The translations under genes were made by a program, and so were the position numbers. Positions 40,418 through 49,627 of a stretch of DNA of 64,000 nucleotides are shown here, one piece after another. Position 1 is the first letter of the stretch, and each line of letters opens with the position of its first letter. A model generated the notes under the pieces. The model was not told where the DNA came from, did no database searches, and saw only the letters and a program-made list of their open reading frames with translations. The stretch spans positions 5,488,501 to 5,552,500 of the forward strand of contig NZ_CP120849.1 in the NCBI RefSeq assembly GCF_029581355.1, in the 5' to 3' direction. The stretch is from Parabacteroides chongii. Lineage in GTDB: Bacteria > Bacteroidota > Bacteroidia > Bacteroidales > Tannerellaceae.

Positions 40418-43400
40418 ATGAGATATAAAACCTGTTTAGTCTCTATTGCATTATCTTTCTTTTCATTCGGAAATGTATTTGGCAACGATGCCGACTCGTT
40501 GCGTCAAATACAAATAAATCGCCTGCAGGAGCAAGTGGATTGGGTAAATCCCAAAGCTATCCGTGCTTATTTGGATGACTCAAAATCGTCATTGGGTGAC
40601 CAGGCTCCCCGACTCTATCAAAAACTGGAAGAGCTGGAATCTTTATTGCCCTGGGTAAATCAGTATCTTGCAAAAGACACAAGCCTGCAAACAATTAACG
40701 AAGCAGAAAAACTGCTCGCCCTCAAACGGGAAATCATCCTGGCTAATCCCCTGCTGGATATCGATAACTTGTTGATAGCCCGTTACCATCTAGGCGATAA
40801 AGCACGCAAGGCCATGGGACCGTCGCTCGGTACATCCACAGCCAACTATAACTCCCTTTTCTCCAACAGACGCAAAGGATATGATGCCGAAATCTGCCAT
40901 CTCTCCAATCTACGTGGAGAAATTCAAAGCAAGATACTCTATAAACCGACTGCGGATGTTCCCATTTCTGACATCCAGCTACATTGGGATGCCGATCGCC
41001 TGCTCTTTTCTTCGCTCGACGAAAACCGGAAATGGCAGATATATGAAATGAACACGGATGGAAGCGGACTCCACCAAAAGATAACGGTCGATGAGCCGGA
41101 CCTGGAATTTTGTGATGCTAACTACCTGCCGGACGGCAAAGTGGTCGCTACCTGCAATATCGGTTACAACGGTGTTCCCTGTGTGCATGGAGATGACGTA
41201 GTCGCCAACCTCATCTCTTATGATCCGGAAACGAAAAACATACGCCGGTTAACATTCGACCAGGATGGCAACTGGGCACCGATCGTCATTCCCAACGGCC
41301 GCCTGATGTACACTCGCTGGGAATACACGGACCTCACACATTACTTCTCCCGTATCGTGATGCATATGAATCCGGACGGTACAGAAAATAAAGCCCTATA
41401 CGGCAGTGGTTCTTATTTCCCGAACAGTACGTTCGATATGAAACCGCTCTCCAAATACAACAGCCGTTTTATCGGTATCATCTCCGGTCATCACGGGACT
41501 TCACGTTCAGGACGACTAATCATCTTCGATCCGGCCAAGAGCCGCAAAGAAGAAAAAGGGATGATACAGGAACTGCCTTTCAGCAAACGTCCGATTGTCC
41601 CGATCATCAAAGACGAGCTCGTAGAAGGCGTTTGGCCCCAGTTTATGAAACCGTATCCGCTAAACGAAAAATACTTCCTGGTAGCCTGCAAACCTGCCCC
41701 CGATGCACTTTGGGGAATCTACCTGGTAGACATATTCGATAACCTGACCCTCATAACCGAACAGGAAGGCGAAGGTCTCACCGCTCCTATCCCTCTGAAG
41801 AAAACGGAAACGCCCCCTGTCATCCCGTCCAAGATCAAACCGGGAGAGAAAGAGGCTACCGTATTCATTCAGGATATTTATGAAGGGGAAGGAACACAGG
41901 GAGTGCCTCGAGGAACGATCAAATCGCTCCGTATCTTTGCCTATGAATATGCCTATATCCTCGCCCCATCCGACCACGATGCACAAGGTATCCAGAGTGG
42001 ATGGGATATCAAACGTATCCTCGGTACGGTTCCGGTCGAAGAAGACGGTTCCGTCATGTTCAAGATACCGGCCAACACACCTGTTTCTATCCAGCCGCTG
42101 GATAAAAACGGAGCCGCCGTCCAGTGGATGAGAAGCTGGCTGACAGGTATGCCCGGCGAAATCGTTTCCTGTACGGGTTGCCACGAAGACCAGAACACAA
42201 TCGCTATGCCCAAACGCACGACCGCTTCGACAATCAATCCCCATGCGTTGAAATCACCCGAAGGAGGCATTCGTCCTTTCACTTTCCGCCTGGAAGTGCA
42301 GCCGGTGCTGGACCGTAACTGTGTATCCTGCCATAACGGAACAGTAGCCCAGCCGGACTTCCGCAAAGATCAGATGGTCACCTACAAACGAGGTGTCCTG
42401 ACCAAACTCGAACGTCATTACGACCAAAGTTATCTGAATCTGCATCCATACGTCTATCGTCAGGGACCGGAATCGGACATCTACGTACTCCGCCCTTATG
42501 AATATTATGCCAACAACAGCGAATTGATTCGTATCCTGCAAGCAGGACATCACGGTGTAAAAGTACCCGAACAGGATATGCAGACCTTATATACCTGGAT
42601 CGACCTGAATGCGCCTTATTTCGGGGCTTTCAGCCAACTGAACTTAAAAAAGGAAGCTCCTCAAAACCAGATAGAACGTCGTATGGAGCTGGCAGAGAAA
42701 TACAGCGGTGTACGTGTGGACTGGCAGCAGGAAATCAAGGACTATGCCGCCTGGCTGAAAAACCGGGAAAATAACGAAGTCGATGGTACTACCGCTGCCA
42801 CTTCATCCGACGGTAGCGCTCCTTCGAAAGCCAAGAAGAAAGTAAAAACAGTCAAGGTCAAAGGTTTCCCCTTCAACCGGGAAGAAGCCGTGCAGAAACA
42901 GCAGGCAGACAACAAAGCTCCTCGCAAGCTGACTGTAGCCCCTGGTATCACGCTCGACATGGTATGGATACCTGCCGGTACGTTTGCCATGGGTGACAAC
43001 AACGAACCGTCGGCCTCCCCTGCTTTCAAGGCACAGCTCCGGAAAGGATTCTGGATGAGCACGACAGAGATCACGAACGAGCAGTTCTGCGCACTGTTCC
43101 CCGAACACGACAGTCGTTTCATCGGGCAGACCTGGAAAGATCATACCACTCCCGGCTATGCCGCTAATCTTCCCAAGCAGCCGGTAATCCGTATCAGCTG
43201 GGATGAAGCAAATGACTTCTGTAAACAGTTGAGCGAAAAGAATCAGTGCAACATCACCCTCCCTACCGAAACACAATGGGAATGGGCTGCCCGCGCCGGA
43301 TCGGCCGGTGATTTCTGGTTCGGGGACCATCAGGCAGACTTCGGTCCGTATGAAAACCTGGCAGACAGTACCACCGTGGATCTCGCCGTTACAGGTGTAA

Positions 43401-43747
43401 ACCCCAAACCGATGCGTCCGAACGATCCAATGCGTAAGTTTTGGGATTTCTTACCCAAAGAGCTGAGCGTAAACGATCATCATCTGATCTCGGCAAACGT
43501 GGCATCCATGAAACCGAATCCCTGGGGATTATATGACATGAATGGCAATGTGGCAGAATGGACCCGCTCCGATTATGTGCCTTATCCGCTTAAAGAAAAA
43601 GCAGACCCTATGAAAGCTGAACAGAAAGTTGTACGCGGCGGCTCCTGGCGCGAACGTCCGAAGTATTCCACTTCGTCCGTCCGTAAGCCCTACTATCCGT
43701 GGCAACGTCCGTTCAATGTGGGATTCCGTGTGATCATTGAAGAGTAA
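40418..43747 (+). CDS. large secreted protein: PD40/HzsA-like region, two CxxCH haem motifs, C-terminal SUMF1 domain
   Basis: The 1109-residue protein has a signal peptide (SIALSFFSFGNVFG), a long beta-propeller-like region (PD40 style repeats such as DRLLFSSLDENRKWQIYEMNTDGSGLHQ, about 190-480) and two c-type haem motifs, CTGCH (585-589) and CVSCH (635-639), in a region that recalls hydrazine-synthase alpha-like proteins. A C-terminal SUMF1/EgtB/PvdO domain follows (IPAGTFAMGDN near 855 to FNVGFRVIIEE). The SUMF1 domain lacks the paired cysteines of sulfatase-activating enzymes (GGSWRERPKYSTSS), so sulfatase maturation is unlikely. It is probably a periplasmic or surface redox/binding protein; function unknown. 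Confidence 0.82.
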   Translation: MRYKTCLVSIALSFFSFGNVFGNDADSLRQIQINRLQEQVDWVNPKAIRAYLDDSKSSLGDQAPRLYQKLEELESLLPWVNQYLAKDTSLQTINEAEKLLALKREIILANPLLDIDNLLIARYHLGDKARKAMGPSLGTSTANYNSLFSNRRKGYDAEICHLSNLRGEIQSKILYKPTADVPISDIQLHWDADRLLFSSLDENRKWQIYEMNTDGSGLHQKITVDEPDLEFCDANYLPDGKVVATCNIGYNGVPCVHGDDVVANLISYDPETKNIRRLTFDQDGNWAPIVIPNGRLMYTRWEYTDLTHYFSRIVMHMNPDGTENKALYGSGSYFPNSTFDMKPLSKYNSRFIGIISGHHGTSRSGRLIIFDPAKSRKEEKGMIQELPFSKRPIVPIIKDELVEGVWPQFMKPYPLNEKYFLVACKPAPDALWGIYLVDIFDNLTLITEQEGEGLTAPIPLKKTETPPVIPSKIKPGEKEATVFIQDIYEGEGTQGVPRGTIKSLRIFAYEYAYILAPSDHDAQGIQSGWDIKRILGTVPVEEDGSVMFKIPANTPVSIQPLDKNGAAVQWMRSWLTGMPGEIVSCTGCHEDQNTIAMPKRTTASTINPHALKSPEGGIRPFTFRLEVQPVLDRNCVSCHNGTVAQPDFRKDQMVTYKRGVLTKLERHYDQSYLNLHPYVYRQGPESDIYVLRPYEYYANNSELIRILQAGHHGVKVPEQDMQTLYTWIDLNAPYFGAFSQLNLKKEAPQNQIERRMELAEKYSGVRVDWQQEIKDYAAWLKNRENNEVDGTTAATSSDGSAPSKAKKKVKTVKVKGFPFNREEAVQKQQADNKAPRKLTVAPGITLDMVWIPAGTFAMGDNNEPSASPAFKAQLRKGFWMSTTEITNEQFCALFPEHDSRFIGQTWKDHTTPGYAANLPKQPVIRISWDEANDFCKQLSEKNQCNITLPTETQWEWAARAGSAGDFWFGDHQADFGPYENLADSTTVDLAVTGVNPKPMRPNDPMRKFWDFLPKELSVNDHHLISANVASMKPNPWGLYDMNGNVAEWTRSDYVPYPLKEKADPMKAEQKVVRGGSWRERPKYSTSSVRKPYYPWQRPFNVGFRVIIEE

Positions 43748-43872
43748 TTAAGCTTAATTCTTAAATACAGAACATTCATTCTTTAAAATAGCAATTGCCA
43801 GTTAACGAAGAAAGCCGTTAATTTGTCCTGGTTCAAATGAGCCTAATTTTTTATTAATTAAATTACTTTATT

Positions 43873-45114
43873 ATGAGCAAAAAATTACTGTATTTACTTA
43901 CACTGATTTGTTCTTTCAGTCTATTTACAGCATGTAGCGATGACGATGATGAGAAAAAAGAAGAAGTTGACAACAGCTGGGAACAGGTAGTTGGCGATTA
44001 CAGCGGAGACAAGCTGGCATTCTCATACGGTGAAACGACTTTGACAGGAAAAGAAGTGAAATTCTCTGCAACAAGCGGAGCAAACGGAAGCCTTCTTTTA
44101 AAGAATGTAATCCCCGGTGAAAACGAAACGACAATTTCTAATATCACTGTTACTAAAGGTGAATTCTCCGGAACTGCAACGACAACCAATGCAAACGTAG
44201 AATATACCGGTTCTGTAAAGGACGAAGTCATGACGTTGAAACTGACTGTGGTTATGAATGATCCGAATGGATGGGCTAAGACATATCGTTTATCCGAATA
44301 TGAAACTGGAGAGTATAACTATGAAGGAATGCCTATGATTGTTCCTACGAATTGTGCTCTGTATGCTAATTGGGAAGCAGAAGAGAGTTATGTAAATGTA
44401 CTCGTTCCAATCTTTAAAATTGCAGGAGGAATTCTTCTACCACAAGTATTGAATACAGTAACACTTGAAACCGATGGAAATATTACTGCAGAATTCATGC
44501 AAAAACCAAAAGTTCAATTCGAACAAAGTTGGATTATGAGCTTTTTTGTTACAGGAAATGCACCTAATGAAAGTACTGTTAAAGCTTTAATACCTGCCAG
44601 TGGATGGCAAACAGCTCCTAAACATTTGGCTTATTGGTTTGTCAAAAATGATCAGTTATATGTCAAACTGAACATTTCAACAATTCTATCTCAAGCATTA
44701 GGATCAGAAGCTGAAGGTCTCGGTGATATTATTAACGAACTCCTTAATGGGGATCCTGCGGTTATAAAAGGTATGCTAAGCTCAATGGCCGGCATAGACT
44801 TATCTAATATATCAGATGCATCTTTTGCAACTTTATTAAACTGGGTTAAAGATGGTATTCCTATGAGTGTAAAAGTAGAGAATAGTCGCACCTATATGTA
44901 TCTTGATAAAAAATCATTTGATCCATTCTTCTCCTCGCATGAGGTTGCTGGTGAAGCTACATCGGATTTGTCAGAAATATGGAAAGCTTTAATTGCTGCG
45001 GGGAAAATACCTCAGGAAATGCAGGCTATGGCATTATTCATAAATATGATAACTGAATATTGGCCTGGAACTACAGCTTTTGAGTTAGGTATGAATTTAG
45101 AAGCTACAAATTAA
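43873..45114 (+). CDS. lipoprotein, DUF4925/calycin-like
   Basis: The 413-residue lipoprotein (signal LLTLICSFSLFTACSDDDDEKKEE, Cys near residue 21, then an acidic linker) has an N-terminal beta-rich domain (VVGDYSGDKLAFSYGETTLTGKEVKFSA) that I associate with DUF4925/calycin-like Bacteroidales proteins. A larger C-terminal part follows, with VLNTVTLETDGNITAEFMQKP and helical segments. The acidic run after the Cys resembles surface-export signals. No enzyme motif is seen. It is the last gene of the glycan region and may bind ligand at the surface. Its base composition is more AT-rich than its neighbours. Confidence 0.7.
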   Translation: MSKKLLYLLTLICSFSLFTACSDDDDEKKEEVDNSWEQVVGDYSGDKLAFSYGETTLTGKEVKFSATSGANGSLLLKNVIPGENETTISNITVTKGEFSGTATTTNANVEYTGSVKDEVMTLKLTVVMNDPNGWAKTYRLSEYETGEYNYEGMPMIVPTNCALYANWEAEESYVNVLVPIFKIAGGILLPQVLNTVTLETDGNITAEFMQKPKVQFEQSWIMSFFVTGNAPNESTVKALIPASGWQTAPKHLAYWFVKNDQLYVKLNISTILSQALGSEAEGLGDIINELLNGDPAVIKGMLSSMAGIDLSNISDASFATLLNWVKDGIPMSVKVENSRTYMYLDKKSFDPFFSSHEVAGEATSDLSEIWKALIAAGKIPQEMQAMALFINMITEYWPGTTAFELGMNLEATN

Positions 45115-45130
45115 TACAATATTTAAATCA

Positions 45131-45170
45131 TAAAATGTGAACTCATATATAACTTTGAGTTCACATTTTA
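45131..45170 (+). terminator. terminator after the DUF4925-like gene
   Basis: A perfect 15-bp stem, TAAAATGTGAACTCA (45131-45145) with TGAGTTCACATTTTA (45156-45170), has a 10-nt loop. Confidence 0.85.
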
Positions 45171-45215
45171 TAATTTAAATAATAGATAAATTTTATAACG
45201 AAGGATGTATCTTAA

Positions 45216-45239
45216 AAGATTGGTTAGGTTATCAATCTT
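45216..45239 (-). terminator. candidate terminator of sbcDC
   Basis: AAGATTG (45216-45222) and CAATCTT (45233-45239) are inverted repeats just past the sbcC stop. On the minus strand the hairpin is followed by TTTT. Confidence 0.6.
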
Positions 45240-45260
45240 CAAAAGTCTTCCCACCACTAT

Positions 45261-48233
45261 TCATAAAACTTCCAAATAACTCCTTCCGTTCCCTGCCCGG
45301 CTCACACGTATCTGCACCGGAATACGTTCCGTCATCTCCTGTACGTGCGAGATCACACCTATCTTACGTCCTTGTGTACGCAGGCTTTCCAAGGCATCCA
45401 TTGCAATACGGAGCGTATCGGCATCCAACGAGCCGAAACCTTCGTCGATAAACAAGCTCTCTACCTTCATCCGGTTGGAGGAAAGAGACGATAGCCCCAG
45501 TGCCAACGCCAGCGAGACCAGGAATGACTCCCCTCCCGAAAGACTGTGCACAGTACGGATCTCGTCGCACATATCCCGGTCGATCACCTGTAAAGCCAAC
45601 GTTTCAGGAACACGCTCCAACCGATAGCGGCGGCTCAGGTCACGCAATTGTACGTTGGCATAATTAAGCAACACATCGAGCGTATATCCCTGAGCGATAC
45701 GGCGGAACTTGGCACCATCGGCCGAGCCTGCCAGGTCATTCAGCTTCGCCCAACGTTCACTTTCCCGACGGCATTCCTCCAGTTCCTTCTGCTGACTGGC
45801 TATCTTCTGTTTGTTTTCTGTATTGGAACGAAGACGGAAAGCATACTCGTTCTTTTCCCGGGTAACACGGGGTAAAAGCATTTCGAGGGTTTCTCCTTCA
45901 TGTTCACGGTTCCAGGATTCGGACCAGTCGGACAAGGCTTTCCGGCGAAGTTGCAAATCTTCCGACGCTTTCTCCAGATCACGGGCAATCTGTTCGGAGA
46001 TACCTTTCAGTTGGTCGGCGATACCCGATTGTTCAGTCTGGACTGCTTGCAAGCGTTTCAGACGTTCTTTTAACTCTTCTTTGCGGTTACTATATTCCTT
46101 TTCAACCTGGTCGGCAGGCTTGCCGAACAGAAGTTTCGACCGTTCGGCCTGCAGAGCGGATAGTTCCGTCCGGTTTTTCTCATACCGTAGGGTAGCATCC
46201 TCTACTTCTTTTGTTAATGAAGGGAGGAAAGAGGCAAAGGATTCGCATTCTGCTTTCTGGGCACTTTGTTCCCGTTGCAGTTGCTGTAACCGTTCTGTAT
46301 TTTCATGCCAGCTGCGGGCAAAAGTTGTTAATGTTTCACGGAAAGAGTCCGGATCTTGCTGCCAGCCTTTCTGCCATTCATCATTTCCGAAAAGGCTGTT
46401 GGCGGCAGAGAGAGATTTATTAAGCGTTTCCTTACTTTCCGCGCAGATGGATTCTTCGCGGACAATCTGAGTTTCTGCCAGCTTCTGACGTCCGAGGATG
46501 TCCGTACATGATTGTTCAGCTTCCGTCAGTTCCTTATGTAGTTGTAAAAGCTGCTGACGTAACTGGTTCAGCTGCTTTTCACTGGCGGTATAGGCCGTTT
46601 TACGGGCAGTTAGCTGCTGGAGTTGCAAGGTCAAAGCGGCAATCTGTTTAGGCATTTCAGACATAGTTGCATGCGTCACAGCCGGATGATGCGTACTTCC
46701 ACACACCGGACAGGGGCTTCCCTCCTGCAATTTCTTCCGTAACTCCATTATATCACCGCTGGCTGCCTGCCGTGCCTGTTCGATCAATAGATTCTCACGT
46801 TCCGCACGAACAGCTTCCAACTGTTTCTCCAAGGCTTCCTGATCCTGCACTTTCAATTCCTGCTCCGATACACGGATAGATTCTTCCGTCCGTTGAAGAG
46901 CTGCACGTTTAGTCTCGGCAGTTTGTTGTACAGTCTTTAATTGTATAGCCAGACGTTCGGCCGTCTGACGGATCGAGACAATTGTTTTACCGGATTTTTC
47001 CAACGTTTGCCGCGCAGCCAAAGCAGCATCCAGATGCAGCAACAAGGCCGAAAGTTGTTCCGCAATGCGCTCCTTACTTGCATAACGCTTCCGCCAATCG
47101 GTCAGGCGGGCGATCTCCGCAGTGCTTCGTTCCTGTTTGGTTTGGGCAGCTTTCAGCTTATCCTCACCTTCTTTCTTTCGTTGAAGTGCATCGCGGAGAC
47201 GGGTTTCCGTTTCTTTCGCCGAACGGGTCGCTTCATTCAGTTGCACGTCGAGTTTGCGGGCCTGCTGCAATTCCTGTTGCAAAGCTTTAAAGTCGGCTTC
47301 CGAACGCTGTTCGTCCTGAATACCCTGCTCATATTCTTTACGGGCTGTATTCAGGAGCTCCGTAGCCCGAAGCAGCTTACCGGTAGCCTCCTTTTGTTGC
47401 TCCTGACGGGTAGCAATCTGCTGTCCGGTAGATTTAACGGCTTCCTGCAACGTCTGTTCTTCTGCTTTTGCCTTTTCAAGGGCTGAAAAGGCGACCTCCG
47501 ATTCTTTGAGACGGATCTGCAATTCCTGCTCCGCCTCTTCCGTGAGCAGTTCGATTCCCTGGATACGGGCTTGTATCTTGTCGTAGGCCTCTTTGGCTAC
47601 TGCATTCTTTTCAAAGATCAGACGGGAGATGGAAGAATAAAGCTCGGTGCCCGTCAGCTTTTCCAGTAATGAAGCCTTTTCCCCCTGTTCCGCTTTCAGG
47701 AAGGTGGAGAAGTCATTCTGTGCCAGCAGGACAGAACGGGTGAACTGGTCGAACGTCAGACCGATTAGCTCGATGATCCGTGTCAGTAATTCGGAGCGAG
47801 TCCCCTGTTCTTCTTTTTCCATATCTATATTATATAAGGTAAGACAGGGAGCCTTCAAACGTCCATTTTCCTTGTCGCGGGCGCGTCCGACAGTCCAGCG
47901 CGAACGGTAACGATGGCCGTTCAAAGCCAGAAAATCAATCTCTGCATATCCCGAAGCCGCCCCTCTGCGCAACAAGAAACGAGGATCACTTTGTGGCAAT
48001 ACCTCGTCGTTCACGTCCCGCAGGTACACTTTATTCTCTTTTGCCTGATCCGTACGCGGCGTACGGGCAAACAACGCCAGGCACATGGCATCCAATATCG
48101 TAGACTTTCCCGCCCCCGTCGGTCCGGAGATGGCAAAGATACCGGCAGACAATAGGGGTTCGACCGTAAAATCCACTTCAAACTCACCTTCCAGCGAGGC
48201 CAGATTACGCCCCCGTATCGCTAATACTTTCAT
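45261..48233 (-). CDS. sbcC: SbcC, ATPase subunit of the SbcCD (Rad50/Mre11-type) nuclease
   Basis: The 990-residue SMC-like protein has Walker A in GPTGAGKSTILDAM (near residue 38), two very long coiled-coil arms and the zinc hook CPVCGS at the apex (near 507). The C-terminal ATPase half has signature LSGGESFLVSLALALGLS (near 900) and Walker B SLFIDEGFGSLD (near 930). With SbcD it forms a nuclease that opens hairpins and palindromes and processes blocked DNA ends in the cytoplasm. The ATG overlaps the sbcD stop by 4 bp (48230-48233). Confidence 0.96.
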   Translation of the reverse strand: MKVLAIRGRNLASLEGEFEVDFTVEPLLSAGIFAISGPTGAGKSTILDAMCLALFARTPRTDQAKENKVYLRDVNDEVLPQSDPRFLLRRGAASGYAEIDFLALNGHRYRSRWTVGRARDKENGRLKAPCLTLYNIDMEKEEQGTRSELLTRIIELIGLTFDQFTRSVLLAQNDFSTFLKAEQGEKASLLEKLTGTELYSSISRLIFEKNAVAKEAYDKIQARIQGIELLTEEAEQELQIRLKESEVAFSALEKAKAEEQTLQEAVKSTGQQIATRQEQQKEATGKLLRATELLNTARKEYEQGIQDEQRSEADFKALQQELQQARKLDVQLNEATRSAKETETRLRDALQRKKEGEDKLKAAQTKQERSTAEIARLTDWRKRYASKERIAEQLSALLLHLDAALAARQTLEKSGKTIVSIRQTAERLAIQLKTVQQTAETKRAALQRTEESIRVSEQELKVQDQEALEKQLEAVRAERENLLIEQARQAASGDIMELRKKLQEGSPCPVCGSTHHPAVTHATMSEMPKQIAALTLQLQQLTARKTAYTASEKQLNQLRQQLLQLHKELTEAEQSCTDILGRQKLAETQIVREESICAESKETLNKSLSAANSLFGNDEWQKGWQQDPDSFRETLTTFARSWHENTERLQQLQREQSAQKAECESFASFLPSLTKEVEDATLRYEKNRTELSALQAERSKLLFGKPADQVEKEYSNRKEELKERLKRLQAVQTEQSGIADQLKGISEQIARDLEKASEDLQLRRKALSDWSESWNREHEGETLEMLLPRVTREKNEYAFRLRSNTENKQKIASQQKELEECRRESERWAKLNDLAGSADGAKFRRIAQGYTLDVLLNYANVQLRDLSRRYRLERVPETLALQVIDRDMCDEIRTVHSLSGGESFLVSLALALGLSSLSSNRMKVESLFIDEGFGSLDADTLRIAMDALESLRTQGRKIGVISHVQEMTERIPVQIRVSRAGNGRSYLEVL

Positions 48234-49477
48234 AAAGAAACCTCCCGCATTACATCCTTGAACAATGATTCGATATCCTCCGGCAACTCCCCGCCATATT
48301 TGCCGGTAAAGGCATGTTTCAGCATCTCCAGCGGATCGATCCGTTGCAGATCGCTGTAAGACAACGGGCGGGCGGTATCCTCCTCCCGTTTCGGGTAAGA
48401 CGGAACGATAGAGGTCAGGCGGACTGCTTTATCGGCAAGCGTCTCCTCCACCCTGTGGCGGAATCCCGGATCGGGCTCGGTCAGTAAAACACGTACTTCG
48501 ATATATGGCCGGCGGTTCGGACTTTCGGACGTTCCCTCTTCGCAGGCAGGCAATTCTGCCAGCCGGGCAATCACCTCTTCCGGTGAAAGGGGTTGCTCCG
48601 GAATCCGATGCAAGTCGACAAGCAAAGGGACAGGCACCGGTTCGACCTCCGACAAGCATCCGTTATCGATCGTAACGGCAACGACCTGGTGGCGGTAGTT
48701 TTTCTCCGAAAAAGACATCGGCAGCGGACTGCCGGAATAGCGCAGGTTCTCCCTGCCTCCTATCCGTTGCGCTTTATGAATATGACCGAGGGCAGTATAA
48801 GCCAATCCCTCGTCGAATGTATCGGAAGAGACGGATTCCAGTCCGCCCATGATAATGCGTTCGCTCCGGTCGTCGTCCGACAACTCGGCCCCGGTAGCAT
48901 GCAGATGCCCCATAGCGACCAACGCCTCGCCAGGTTGCCGCCTGGCGTCGGCATAGTCATACAGTTGACGGTACATACGGTTGATACCTCCTATATAGGT
49001 ATCGTGCGTTTCTTCCGAAGCTGGATAATCTCCTTGCCGGAGATAAGGAACGGCAAGACACCAGGCGTCCCGTTTCTTTTCCTTATTATATAAAGGTATC
49101 ACCAGAGAATTAAAATCGATCTCTCCCGTCTCCGTTCGCCGGATGATCCCGACGATAGACGTATTCAATTCCTCCAATAAGGGGATGGGAGATTCCAACC
49201 GGGCTGCCGAGTCATGGTTGCCGGCAATGACGACAATTTGCAGGTGTGGATTGCGACGGTTCGCCTCCTTCAGAAAATGAAAGAAGCGCCGCTGAGCTGC
49301 AGCAGATGGGTTAGCCACGTCGAATACATCCCCGGCAATCAACAGGACATCCGTCTGCTGCGCAACCAGCGTATCGACCAGCCAGCGTAGGAAAGCATCA
49401 TGTTCCTCCTCCCGGTCGTAGCCGAAGAAGGTTTGCCCCAGATGCCAGTCGGCAGTATGTATGATCTTTAAAGACAT
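48230..49477 (-). CDS. sbcD: SbcD, nuclease subunit of SbcCD
   Basis: The 415-residue metallophosphoesterase of the Mre11 type has all the active-site motifs: HTADWHLGQTFF (residues 6-17), IAGDVFDVANPS (near 45), IAGNHDSAARL (near 83), VAMGHLHATG (near 190) and ALGHIHKAQ (near 226). A C-terminal capping and SbcC-binding region follows. It is transcribed first in the sbcDC operon, with its own -7 element. This nuclease attacks long DNA palindromes, which is of interest given the many palindromes in the window. Confidence 0.96.
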   Translation of the reverse strand: MSLKIIHTADWHLGQTFFGYDREEEHDAFLRWLVDTLVAQQTDVLLIAGDVFDVANPSAAAQRRFFHFLKEANRRNPHLQIVVIAGNHDSAARLESPIPLLEELNTSIVGIIRRTETGEIDFNSLVIPLYNKEKKRDAWCLAVPYLRQGDYPASEETHDTYIGGINRMYRQLYDYADARRQPGEALVAMGHLHATGAELSDDDRSERIIMGGLESVSSDTFDEGLAYTALGHIHKAQRIGGRENLRYSGSPLPMSFSEKNYRHQVVAVTIDNGCLSEVEPVPVPLLVDLHRIPEQPLSPEEVIARLAELPACEEGTSESPNRRPYIEVRVLLTEPDPGFRHRVEETLADKAVRLTSIVPSYPKREEDTARPLSYSDLQRIDPLEMLKHAFTGKYGGELPEDIESLFKDVMREVSL

Positions 49478-49507
49478 CGTTTATCTTGTTTCCGTTAAAT
49501 GAAGATT

Positions 49508-49515
49508 CAAAGATA
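49508..49515 (-). promoter_or_regulatory. -7 promoter element of sbcDC
   Basis: On the minus strand this reads TATCTTTG, 31 bp before the ATG at 49477. Confidence 0.62.
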
Positions 49516-49594
49516 AAAGATAATTATATACCTATAATCAATCCATCAAAATAATTATTTATAGAACCAAATGAAAGGATTCTCAAATAAACCT

Positions 49595-49602
49595 TACATT
49601 TG
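49595..49602 (+). promoter_or_regulatory. -7 promoter element of the S41 peptidase gene
   Basis: TACATTTG matches TAnnTTTG, 25 bp before the chosen ATG at 49628. It lies inside the longer alternative frame, which supports the shorter start. Confidence 0.6.
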
Positions 49603-49627
49603 CAACTATATAATAAAAGAAATATTT

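Noticed and set aside
41660..43330. Minus-strand frames of 99-194 codons
   Set aside because: All are antisense to the 1109-residue haem-motif gene and have no family features.
43000..43747. C-terminal SUMF1 domain as a sulfatase-activating enzyme
   Set aside because: The catalytic cysteine pair of formylglycine-generating enzymes is missing, and no sulfatase gene is present in the window.
45811..47486. Several + strand frames of 100-219 codons
   Set aside because: All are antisense to the coiled-coil part of sbcC, where biased codon use leaves the other strand open.
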